DNA of 64,000 bases from contig NC_009615.1 in the NCBI RefSeq assembly GCF_000012845.1, positions 1,883,501 to 1,947,500 of the forward strand. The letters are read 5' to 3'. Positions 7,968 to 16,011 of the stretch are shown piece by piece (within the stretch, counting starts at the first letter, position 1; the number at the start of each line of letters is the position of its first letter). A program made the translations under genes and the position numbers. The notes under the pieces are model-generated. The model ran no database searches. It saw only the letters and a list, made by a program, of their open reading frames with translations, and had not been told where the DNA came from. This stretch comes from Parabacteroides distasonis ATCC 8503. GTDB lineage: Bacteria; Bacteroidota; Bacteroidia; Bacteroidales; Tannerellaceae.

Positions 7968-8615
7968 TTATCCGAAATGAGGCGGACGCTTATTCAATCT
8001 GCGCTCGATAAAGCTTTTCATAAATTCCACGGTCTCGTCGATCCCTAATACGGATACATCGATCGAGAAATTATAAGAAGAGGCCATTCCCCATGTCTTA
8101 TTCGTATAATAATTATAGTAAGCCGCACGGGATTTATCAGTCTTCTCCATCATGTTCTTCGCCTCTTCCACCGTCACACCATGCCTTTCCACGGTCTTTT
8201 GGACCCGGCTCTCCACTGAACTATGGATAAAGAAGCTCAAACAAGCCGGATTATCCCGGAGGATATAATCAGCGCAACGCCCTACCAAAACACACGACTC
8301 AGTCTCCGCCAATTTACGGATAGCGTCACTCTGTATCTTAAAAAGACCGTCATTAGACAAAATATCATTATAAGGCGTAAACATCCCTCCCATAAAAGAA
8401 GAATACCCCATCGTAAAAGCGTACGATAAACCACTGGAGGCACGTTCGTCTGCCTTCTCGAAAACATCCTCGCATAATCCACTCTCACGGGCCGCCACGG
8501 TAATCAGTTCCTTATCATAGTAACCGATACCCAACTCCTTCGCCAAACGTTGTCCGATCTCGCGGCCACCGCTTCCGAACTGGCGGCCTATCGTCAATAT
8601 GATTTTATTATCCAT
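7968..8615 (-). CDS. cytidylate kinase-like family protein
   Basis: P-loop kinase-like protein of about 215 aa. The N-terminus has the modified phosphate-binding loop ITIGRQFGSGGREIGQRLA where a standard kinase has GxxGxGK, followed by GIGYYDKELI and a mid-protein VGRCADYILRD motif, all typical of this family. The substrate is uncertain. The reading frame extends eight codons further upstream to 8639, but the -7 element at 8643-8650 would put transcript initiation near that codon, so MDNKII at 8615 is the likelier start. It is a single gene, divergent from the histidine kinase. Confidence 0.85.
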   Translation of the reverse strand: MDNKIILTIGRQFGSGGREIGQRLAKELGIGYYDKELITVAARESGLCEDVFEKADERASSGLSYAFTMGYSSFMGGMFTPYNDILSNDGLFKIQSDAIRKLAETESCVLVGRCADYILRDNPACLSFFIHSSVESRVQKTVERHGVTVEEAKNMMEKTDKSRAAYYNYYTNKTWGMASSYNFSIDVSVLGIDETVEFMKSFIERRLNKRPPHFG

Positions 8616-8642
8616 AGATTTCAAGTTTAATTCAACCATCTA

Positions 8643-8650
8643 CAAACGTA
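8643..8650 (-). promoter_or_regulatory. -7 element for the cytidylate kinase-like gene
   Basis: The minus strand reads TACGTTTG (TAnnTTTG). Its position argues for the downstream start codon at 8615. Confidence 0.5.
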
Positions 8651-8720
8651 CAAAATTATTTTTAAAGCCACGATAATAATATAATAAACACTAAAACAAA
8701 AAATAATCAAAGTTTATACT

Positions 8721-8728
8721 TACATTTG
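8721..8728 (+). promoter_or_regulatory. -7 element for the hybrid histidine kinase gene
   Basis: TACATTTG (TAnnTTTG) 32 bases before the ATG at 8761. No convincing -33 box was seen. Confidence 0.5.
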
Positions 8729-8760
8729 TTTTCGAATAAATTTAGTACACTCAATTTATC

Positions 8761-11301
8761 ATGAATAACATTCATTCCAATACAACATTTCTTAATGAGG
8801 CTATAGACAAGAAGACCGATGTAGAAGATGAAAAGACCGACTTGATTTTGGCCAATATGATTGATTTGCGAAAAACGATGTCGGATGTATTGTCACTTCT
8901 TCTTGGAGCCAAAAAAAACTCGGTTATTGACCAAGCGCTATTCCGCATCTTACAATTTTTCGATGTGGATCGGGTGTATATCGGAACATTTGACGAACAA
9001 ACTCATACTGTTGATTTTACGAATGAAGTTACTTGTGATGGCATTATCTCTATGCGAGAGGATTTACTGCGTCAACTCCCGCAAGACGAGATTCCTTGGT
9101 GGTACGACAGTATCAAAAAGGGCATGGATATCGTTATTCATGATGTCTCTAAAATGCCGGAAGAGGCGAAGAGTGAGCAGCATCTTCTGATTTTGCAAGA
9201 GGTTTCATCCTTATTAGTCATCCCTATTTTCAAGCAAGGCAAACCATCCGGATTTATCGGCTTTGATTCTGTAAAAAAGAAACGGAACTGGAGTGCCTTA
9301 GATATAGAGAACTTACATATGTTGGCTGATATCCTTTCCATAGCCATTGAAAGAGGGGAAGTTCAAGGATTAGTAGAACATACGGCTATGCAAGTCATGA
9401 AAAGCGAGACGAAGTTTAAGATCATTTTCGACAAGATGCCTTGGGGCGCCGAACTTTATGATGAGAATGGAGTGTTGGTAGATATCAACCAAGCGGATCT
9501 CGATATTTTTGGTGTTACCCGTGAGCAGGCCGTGGGACTGAATATGTTCGAGAATCCTAATATCCCGAAATATGTAAACCAAAGCCTCAAAAACGGAAAA
9601 GATATATTCTTTCCTCTTAATTATGATTTCAAGGTTGCTTCTCAAAACGGCTATTACGATAGTCATCATGATTCTAAAACAAAGCATCTGTTGGTAAAAG
9701 GAGTCACATTAAAAGACTCTCTTGATAATATATTCGGCTATATTTATATTGTATTCGACGATACCGAGAATCACATCAAGCGGGAACAAATCGAAAATAG
9801 CCTAGCCCGGCTAAAAGTATCAGTAGATACCGGGGATTCCATTCTTTGGGAATACGATGTAGAGAATGATAAATTGACCGTAGATTTTGGCCTCAATGAA
9901 GACATTAATAATAATGAGGGGCTAAAAGCGATTCATGATTACAACTTCAAGAATCAAGAAGACTATAAATCCTCAATCCATCCGGATGATTTTGACCGGG
10001 TATATAATAAACAGTTCAAACCTCTCCTGCAAGGGAAGATCAATAACTTCGTAGCGGCCTACAGGCGTATCCTCAATGGCAAAACATTCTGGTTCAACTC
10101 CAATGTACGCTCCTATAAATTCAACGATGACGGAACGCCTAACAGGATCGTAAGCTATACCTCCAACATAACCCAGCAACGGGAAAAGGAGATCGAGCTA
10201 ATCAAGGTAAAGGAAGCTGATAAATTGAAGTCCGCATTCTTGGCGAATATGAGTCATGAGATACGCACGCCGCTGAACGCTATCGTCGGGTTCTCAAATA
10301 TAATCGCCGAGATTGATGATGAGGTAGAGCGTCAATCTTATTTAGATATCATTCATAAAAACAATGATTTGCTACTGCAACTGATCGATGATATCCTTGA
10401 TTTCTCTAAAATCGAGGCGGGAACCATGGATTATCATTTCGAGGAAGTGGACATCAAGGATATATGTGGCGAAATCGCATTGGCAGACTCTATAAAGATG
10501 CCTTCAGACGTGGTTCTTATCTTTGATCTCGGCTCCCCATCCGTAATCGTTAAAACCGATGAGCGGAGGGTTATGCAAGTGATATCTAATTTCGTGAATA
10601 ACGCTATCAAATTTACCACAAAAGGAAGTATCACGATTTATTATGAGATAGAAGGGGATTTTATCCGAGTCTGCGTGAAAGATACAGGTATCGGTATCTC
10701 CGCGGAAAACCAAAGACGTATATTCGAGCGATTCATCAAGGTAGATACTTTCCAGCAAGGTACGGGATTGGGATTAACCATCAGCCGAACCATTATCGAG
10801 GCATTAGGAGGTAAAATCGGCGTAGACTCTGAAGAAGGGGTGGGTTCCACTTTTTGGTTCACTCTGCCTTTGGACACAAAACGGACTGATATTGAGCTTT
10901 CACCGGATATCCCCGTCCAATCCGAAGAAACGCCCCGTTCAGATAGGCATCATTCCATCTTAATCGCCGAGGACGTTTATGAGAATTATTTCCTTTTGGA
11001 AACCTTGTTTGGCAAGCAATACCAACTTTATCATGCGCTAAACGGGCAAGAGGCTATCGATATGTTCGAGACATATCATCCGGACCTAATCCTGATGGAC
11101 ATAAAAATGCCGGTTATGGACGGATTCGAAGCGACTCGCAGAATCCGCACCTTATCCAAGACCATTCCGATCATAGCGCTCACGGCATTCGCTTTCGAAA
11201 GGGAAAAGGAGATCGCCAAACAATGTGAATTCACGGATTATGTAGTGAAGCCCATTGATATAAAAGAACTAAAGAAATTAATCGTTAAGGTATTGGCATA
11301 A
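8761..11301 (+). CDS. soluble hybrid sensor histidine kinase (GAF-PAS-PAS-HisKA-HATPase-REC)
   Basis: 846 aa cytoplasmic kinase with no signal peptide or membrane segment. Order: a GAF-like domain (about 45-200), PAS (about 213-335), a second PAS (about 350-475), HisKA with the phosphoaccepting His499 in MSHEIRTPLNA, HATPase_c (N-box NFVNNAIKF near 611, G-boxes DTGIGIS and GTGLGL), and a C-terminal receiver with phosphoacceptor Asp780 in LILMDIKMP. It has no DNA-binding output, so it is not a one-protein hybrid two-component regulator of the SusCD-linked type. It must pass phosphate to a separate protein, not in this window, or act by the receiver itself. The signal is unknown. A strong terminator follows directly. 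Confidence 0.93.
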   Translation: MNNIHSNTTFLNEAIDKKTDVEDEKTDLILANMIDLRKTMSDVLSLLLGAKKNSVIDQALFRILQFFDVDRVYIGTFDEQTHTVDFTNEVTCDGIISMREDLLRQLPQDEIPWWYDSIKKGMDIVIHDVSKMPEEAKSEQHLLILQEVSSLLVIPIFKQGKPSGFIGFDSVKKKRNWSALDIENLHMLADILSIAIERGEVQGLVEHTAMQVMKSETKFKIIFDKMPWGAELYDENGVLVDINQADLDIFGVTREQAVGLNMFENPNIPKYVNQSLKNGKDIFFPLNYDFKVASQNGYYDSHHDSKTKHLLVKGVTLKDSLDNIFGYIYIVFDDTENHIKREQIENSLARLKVSVDTGDSILWEYDVENDKLTVDFGLNEDINNNEGLKAIHDYNFKNQEDYKSSIHPDDFDRVYNKQFKPLLQGKINNFVAAYRRILNGKTFWFNSNVRSYKFNDDGTPNRIVSYTSNITQQREKEIELIKVKEADKLKSAFLANMSHEIRTPLNAIVGFSNIIAEIDDEVERQSYLDIIHKNNDLLLQLIDDILDFSKIEAGTMDYHFEEVDIKDICGEIALADSIKMPSDVVLIFDLGSPSVIVKTDERRVMQVISNFVNNAIKFTTKGSITIYYEIEGDFIRVCVKDTGIGISAENQRRIFERFIKVDTFQQGTGLGLTISRTIIEALGGKIGVDSEEGVGSTFWFTLPLDTKRTDIELSPDIPVQSEETPRSDRHHSILIAEDVYENYFLLETLFGKQYQLYHALNGQEAIDMFETYHPDLILMDIKMPVMDGFEATRRIRTLSKTIPIIALTAFAFEREKEIAKQCEFTDYVVKPIDIKELKKLIVKVLA

Positions 11302-11338
11302 AAAAGCGTGTTGCGACAATCGCAACACGCTTTTTTTT
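11300..11338. terminator. bidirectional rho-independent terminator
   Basis: Perfect stem GCGTGTTGCG / CGCAACACGC with loop ACAAT, flanked by an A-run on the left and eight T on the right. It serves both the kinase gene (plus) and the GH92 gene (minus), whose TAA lies at 11337-11339 in the T-run. Confidence 0.95.
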
Positions 11339-13613
11339 ACTTAGGCATCGGAGCGGCAGAAGGAGGAGGCGTTCCCAATCCCCATTCCTTATTCGCTTTC
11401 GGCCCCATCTCTAACTCTAACAAACCACCAGCGGCGATATCGCTATGATTGAACCAAGGCTGGTTCAAGGTTACGCCGTTCAACTTAGCGGATTGTACGT
11501 ATTTATTCTCATCGGATGCGTTATTCGCACGGATCTCGAACGTATTGCCGTTACCCATATCCACTTTCACGTCGGTAAACATCGGGCTACCGATATTATA
11601 GGTAGGAGAACCCGGAGTCACCGGATAGAATCCCATCTGGCTGAAAACAACGAAAGCGGACATACCACCACCGTCCTCATCGCCCGGCACACCCATCAAA
11701 TCATTGCGGAACCATTGATTCAATAAGGTACGAATACGTTTCTGGGTCATCCAAGGCTTACCCGCATAATTATACAAGTACGGGATATGCAAGCTCGGCT
11801 CATTCGCCATAGAGAACATACCTACGTTACCCGTATGATCCGGAAGCGTGGAATAGAATTGCCATTTAGACATACCCAGCGGCGTATTGAACATGGAATC
11901 CAAGGCAGAGGTAAACGCCTCATTGCCTCCGATCAAAGAGATCAAGTCACCGATATTATGCTGTACGTCCCAACGATAAATATATCCGTTATTCTCATCG
12001 TAATAATCACGGGCACCTAGACCGCCATCATAACGGTAATCCAATGGATAGATAAACTTGCCATCCTTATCTTTCGGATGGAAGAAACCTGTCTCCGGAT
12101 TAAATACGTTCCGGTAATTGTAAGAGCGACGCAAATAATAATCCGCCTCGTCTTTCTTTCCCAATTCTTGAGCGATCTGGGACAAGCACCATTCATCATA
12201 CGAAGTACCTAAAGTCACGGCGATCGGCTGACGTTTTTCCCAAATGGATACGTTAGGCACCGTCTCTTTCTCTCCCGGTCTCAATGCGGGAATATAGCCA
12301 TGTTCCTTGTAGAAATCATCCAACCAACCGGCGGGAGCGGCAGACCACGGGATCAAGGTCTTTTCCTCGATACCTTTCTTACAAGCGATATAGGCTTTTT
12401 CCAGCTCAAACCCACGCAAGCCCTTGCGGTAAGCGTCGATCACGGTAGCGACAGCATGGTTTGAGTTCATACGGCGTGTATCTCCTGTCACCTCCGGGAA
12501 GGTAGGCATCCAATCGGTACCCATCTGCTCCGCCATCAGGAGATAAGAGTTGATGATATCGTTCTCACGCTCATTATCGATCAAGACACGCAGGGGATGT
12601 GTAGCACGGTAGGTATCCCAAATCCAGTCGTCCGTATAGAAAGACCGTCCGCCATCCTCATGGATCTTTCCGTCGAAAGCACTGTAATAATGTCCGTCCT
12701 CGCTCAAGTTTATCGGGCGTTCGTAGCAACGATATAAAGAGGTATAGAATACGGTCTTCTCATCCTTGGTACCGCCTTGTACTTGTATTTTACCTAAAGC
12801 GTCGTTCCAATCGTTGCGGGCGATCTTCGCTACCACATCCACGTCGTAAGCGGCGATCTCACGCTCCAGATTCTTCTTCGCCTGTTCCTCGCTGATAAAA
12901 GAGATACCGTAGCGAACGCCAAGTTTCTTCACGTCCTCCCCGAAGGAAAGGGCGATAGCGGCATTGATACCTTCCACGGAAGTCTCGTTATAGTTGACAC
13001 TGCCGTTCGACAATACCCCCGCTTTCACAGGCTTCTGGTTCGTCTCGGCATATAAAAAGACTTTCGTTTTCTTATCTATATATTGATAACCGCTTACGGC
13101 GTTACCATTTACTTGTAGCTGTCCGTTACGGCTGTTAAATACCAGATAAGCCGGTCCCTCTTTCTCGAAAGTGAGCGAATATACGGCACTTTGATGGGAC
13201 GGGGCGAAGTCCACGTCGATTTCCTCATTATCCAGATATACCTGATAACGGTACGGCAAAATCTTCTCCCGGTCATAGCTATAAGCGATCACGGGTCGCA
13301 AGCCGGATTCGTCACCTTGATAAGGGCATAAATTGAACGCAGAACGCTCACGATGGTTTGTCACGATAATAGGCAAACCGCCCAGACGGTCACCCGTGAA
13401 GTCCGCACGCTCCGGATATACACGTAGCATACTGTTCGGCAAATGCACGGTCGGGAAAGTAGGCACCAATAAATGGCTGATGTTTCCCATATAAGGATTC
13501 ACGTAATCCACCGGGTCCATCGCAGAAGGAGAAGTCCCTCCGCCACCGGCACATGACACCCACAGGAAAACGGAAGCCAAAAGGGCCATCGAAGTTTTAA
13601 GCTTTGTCTTCAT
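11337..13613 (-). CDS. GH92 alpha-mannosidase-like lipoprotein (divergent member)
   Basis: 758 aa when started at MKTKLKTSM, which gives a proper lipoprotein signal (lipobox WVSC, Cys21); a 20-codon upstream extension is unlikely. GH92 enzymes are calcium-dependent exo-alpha-mannosidases with an N-terminal beta-sandwich and a C-terminal (alpha/alpha)6 barrel. Family signals: VDYVNPYMG at the N-terminus, WDTYRATHPL, and the acidic loop GDEDGGGMSAF, where typical members have GNEDxGQMSAW. The N-terminal substrate region (PIIVTNHRERSAFNLCPY) also differs from its two neighbours, so its linkage preference may differ. It is the third of three consecutive GH92 genes, 118 bases after the second. Confidence 0.9.
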   Translation of the reverse strand: MKTKLKTSMALLASVFLWVSCAGGGGTSPSAMDPVDYVNPYMGNISHLLVPTFPTVHLPNSMLRVYPERADFTGDRLGGLPIIVTNHRERSAFNLCPYQGDESGLRPVIAYSYDREKILPYRYQVYLDNEEIDVDFAPSHQSAVYSLTFEKEGPAYLVFNSRNGQLQVNGNAVSGYQYIDKKTKVFLYAETNQKPVKAGVLSNGSVNYNETSVEGINAAIALSFGEDVKKLGVRYGISFISEEQAKKNLEREIAAYDVDVVAKIARNDWNDALGKIQVQGGTKDEKTVFYTSLYRCYERPINLSEDGHYYSAFDGKIHEDGGRSFYTDDWIWDTYRATHPLRVLIDNERENDIINSYLLMAEQMGTDWMPTFPEVTGDTRRMNSNHAVATVIDAYRKGLRGFELEKAYIACKKGIEEKTLIPWSAAPAGWLDDFYKEHGYIPALRPGEKETVPNVSIWEKRQPIAVTLGTSYDEWCLSQIAQELGKKDEADYYLRRSYNYRNVFNPETGFFHPKDKDGKFIYPLDYRYDGGLGARDYYDENNGYIYRWDVQHNIGDLISLIGGNEAFTSALDSMFNTPLGMSKWQFYSTLPDHTGNVGMFSMANEPSLHIPYLYNYAGKPWMTQKRIRTLLNQWFRNDLMGVPGDEDGGGMSAFVVFSQMGFYPVTPGSPTYNIGSPMFTDVKVDMGNGNTFEIRANNASDENKYVQSAKLNGVTLNQPWFNHSDIAAGGLLELEMGPKANKEWGLGTPPPSAAPMPK

Positions 13614-13642
13614 TTTGTCGATTATTAATTCGTTAATTATTC

Positions 13643-13708
13643 TTTGCTCCTCAGCCGGGTACTTTCCCGGCAATCCGTGAGACGTTGTCTCACGGGTAAC
13701 AGAGCAAA
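13643..13708 (-). other. structured intergenic element between GH92 genes
   Basis: Outer stem TTTGCTC (13643-13649) with GAGCAAA (13702-13708) encloses two perfect hairpins: CCGGG-TACTTT-CCCGG (13655-13670) and CCGTGAGAC-GTT-GTCTCACGG (13675-13695). This predicts a three-way junction in the transcript. It may be a processing or attenuation element, or a dispersed palindromic repeat; no known RNA family was recognised. Confidence 0.6.
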
Positions 13709-13731
13709 CCGCTCACTGGTAAGGGAGCTAT

Positions 13732-16002
13732 TTACTCAGCCGTCTTCGGACGATTTTCCGGGGCAGCTCCGAACTCCTTATTCGGCGTGTTGCCCATCAC
13801 AAAGGTAAGATTCCCTCCCTTCACGATATCATCATACAGAATATAAGAATTGTTATAAGGTTTACCATTTAGCAACACGGATTGGATATATACATTCTCC
13901 TTGCTGTTGTTCTGGGCTACGACCTCGAAAGTCTTACCCTCCGGCAAATGAACGGAAGCCTTATCGAATAACGGGCTACCGAACACGAATACGCCATTGG
14001 AAGGATTCACTTGGTAAAATCCCAAGGCAGACATGATATGCCAAGCGGACATCTGGCCACAATCCTCGTTTCCGATGATGCCTTCCGGCTGGTCGGTATA
14101 GAACACATCTTGAATGTAACGAACTTTCTCGGCTGTCTTCCATTGCTCGCCGGCGTAAGGATACAAGTAAGTAACATGATGGCTCGGCTCATTTCCATGG
14201 GCGTACATGCCGATCAAGCCACTGATATCCGGAGAGGCGTTCTCCCCTAACTCACCTTCCACCAAGAACAAAGAATCCAGTTTCGAGATAAACGGAGCGT
14301 CACCACCCATCAACTCGATCAAGCCTTCCGGATGCTGGGGCACGAAGAATGTATAATGCCAGCCATTTCCCTCACAGAAATCGCCTACGCTATGTATGGA
14401 CTGGATCGGATCGTACGGCGTACGCCAGCTGCCATCATTCATTTTCGGACGGATAAAGTTGATATCCTTATCGAAATACTGCGTATAATATTTACCACGT
14501 TTCAAGTAATTTTGGTAATCCTCCGTCTTGCCCATTTTTTTCGCCATCAAGGCGATACCCCAATCATCAGCGGCATATTCCATCGCGATAGAAGTAGCCT
14601 CACGTACCTTATCACAAGGGATATAGCCTTTTTCCAACACGTACGGCACCCCGTTTTGCTTCTCATAGACAGATGAAGCAACCATATAACGATACGCACG
14701 GTCGGCGTCAAAGCCGGTAAAACCTTTCAGATAGGCATCTGCGATAATAGGCACAGCGCTATATCCCGGCATTTGGTCCGTCTCACCACCAATCAACGGC
14801 CAGATCGGTAATTTCTCTTGCTGGTCGTAAATGCTTAACATCGAGTTCACCAAATCCGACACATATTGAGGCTTGATAATCGTGAACAACGGATGCAAGG
14901 TACGATACGTATCCCATAGAGAGAAAGTGGAATAGTTCTTCCAAGTATTGTTCGTATACACCTTATCGTCATGGCCACGGAAATCGCCATTCGCGTCGCA
15001 ATACAACGTCGGAGCGATAAACGCATGGTACATGGCGGTATAGAAAATCTTCTTGGCACGCTCATCTTTCGTATCGATGGAGATACAAGACAATTGGTCA
15101 TTCCATTTATCGATAGCCTCGTTACGAACCTCGTCGAAATCCCAATGAGAAAGCTCCGTACGTAAGTTAGCCAAGGCATTCTCACAACTTACGGAAGAGA
15201 TAGCGACCTTTACCAAGGCGGTCGGGGCATCTCCCTTAAAGGTAATCACTCCCTTAACGGACTCGCCCGTCAACTCATCATTACCTGCGGCCTCATCATC
15301 GTTGAATACAGCCAAAGACTCGATCGGCTGATCACATTTCAACGTAAAGAATACTTTGTGACGTGGGCTCCAACCTTTGGAAAAGCGGTACCCCTCGATC
15401 GTGTACTCATCAATCTTCTTCAAATAAGTGTCATACGCTTTATCACCGATACCCTCCTTCAAGTTGATCAAGAGGCGATGCTCACTTCCCGACGGATACG
15501 TATAACGATGTAAGGCTACACGCTCGGTCGCTGTCAACTCCGCCTTTACGCCATTATCCATCAGCAAAGAGTAATATCCCGGAGCTACGGCTTCGTTGGC
15601 ATGTTTATAATAGGAAGAAGCGGCTCCCTCTATATTATCTTGCTCGCCACGGGCGGTACGTACCTCGCCCGTATAAGGCATCAGAAGGATATCCCCCAGA
15701 TCAGAACATCCGGTTCCGCTCAAATGCGTATGACTAAATCCGATAATGATACTATCGGAGTAATGATAACCGGAACACCAGTCCCATCCCTTAAAAATAT
15801 TCTGAGGACCTACCTGAACAGCTCCAAACGGAACGTTCGCCCCGACAAATACGTGTCCGTGCTCTCCCGATCCGATATAAGGATCTACATATGCGGTAAA
15901 GTCTGTCTTGTTTTCCATCTTCTCCGGTGTAGCACAGGAGTATGCGAAAAATGTCAGGCATATCGCTATGCCTGACATTAATGGTTTATGAATGAAATTC
16001 AT
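13732..16002 (-). CDS. GH92 alpha-mannosidase lipoprotein
   Basis: 756 aa with a lipoprotein signal (lipobox FAYSC, Cys23). Classic GH92 sequence: VDPYIGSGEHGHVFVGANVPFG, SHTHLSGTGCSDLGDILLMP, LWDTYRTLHPL, HGNEPSHH and the catalytic-region acidic loop GNEDCGQMSAW. It is the most canonical of the four GH92 proteins in the window. The HGNEPSHH loop resembles that of members active on alpha-1,2 linkages, an inference only. Ten bases separate it from the upstream GH92 gene, so it is co-transcribed. It is likely tethered to the cell surface or the periplasmic face of a membrane. Confidence 0.93.
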   Translation of the reverse strand: MNFIHKPLMSGIAICLTFFAYSCATPEKMENKTDFTAYVDPYIGSGEHGHVFVGANVPFGAVQVGPQNIFKGWDWCSGYHYSDSIIIGFSHTHLSGTGCSDLGDILLMPYTGEVRTARGEQDNIEGAASSYYKHANEAVAPGYYSLLMDNGVKAELTATERVALHRYTYPSGSEHRLLINLKEGIGDKAYDTYLKKIDEYTIEGYRFSKGWSPRHKVFFTLKCDQPIESLAVFNDDEAAGNDELTGESVKGVITFKGDAPTALVKVAISSVSCENALANLRTELSHWDFDEVRNEAIDKWNDQLSCISIDTKDERAKKIFYTAMYHAFIAPTLYCDANGDFRGHDDKVYTNNTWKNYSTFSLWDTYRTLHPLFTIIKPQYVSDLVNSMLSIYDQQEKLPIWPLIGGETDQMPGYSAVPIIADAYLKGFTGFDADRAYRYMVASSVYEKQNGVPYVLEKGYIPCDKVREATSIAMEYAADDWGIALMAKKMGKTEDYQNYLKRGKYYTQYFDKDINFIRPKMNDGSWRTPYDPIQSIHSVGDFCEGNGWHYTFFVPQHPEGLIELMGGDAPFISKLDSLFLVEGELGENASPDISGLIGMYAHGNEPSHHVTYLYPYAGEQWKTAEKVRYIQDVFYTDQPEGIIGNEDCGQMSAWHIMSALGFYQVNPSNGVFVFGSPLFDKASVHLPEGKTFEVVAQNNSKENVYIQSVLLNGKPYNNSYILYDDIVKGGNLTFVMGNTPNKEFGAAPENRPKTAE

Positions 16003-16011
16003 CTTAATTGC

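Noticed and set aside
8761..11301. Hybrid two-component regulator controlling the SusCD genes
   Set aside because: It has no periplasmic sensor, no membrane helix and no AraC-type DNA-binding domain.
13643..13708. tRNA gene
   Set aside because: There is a three-way fold but no acceptor stem, T-loop GTTC motif or anticodon arm of tRNA type.
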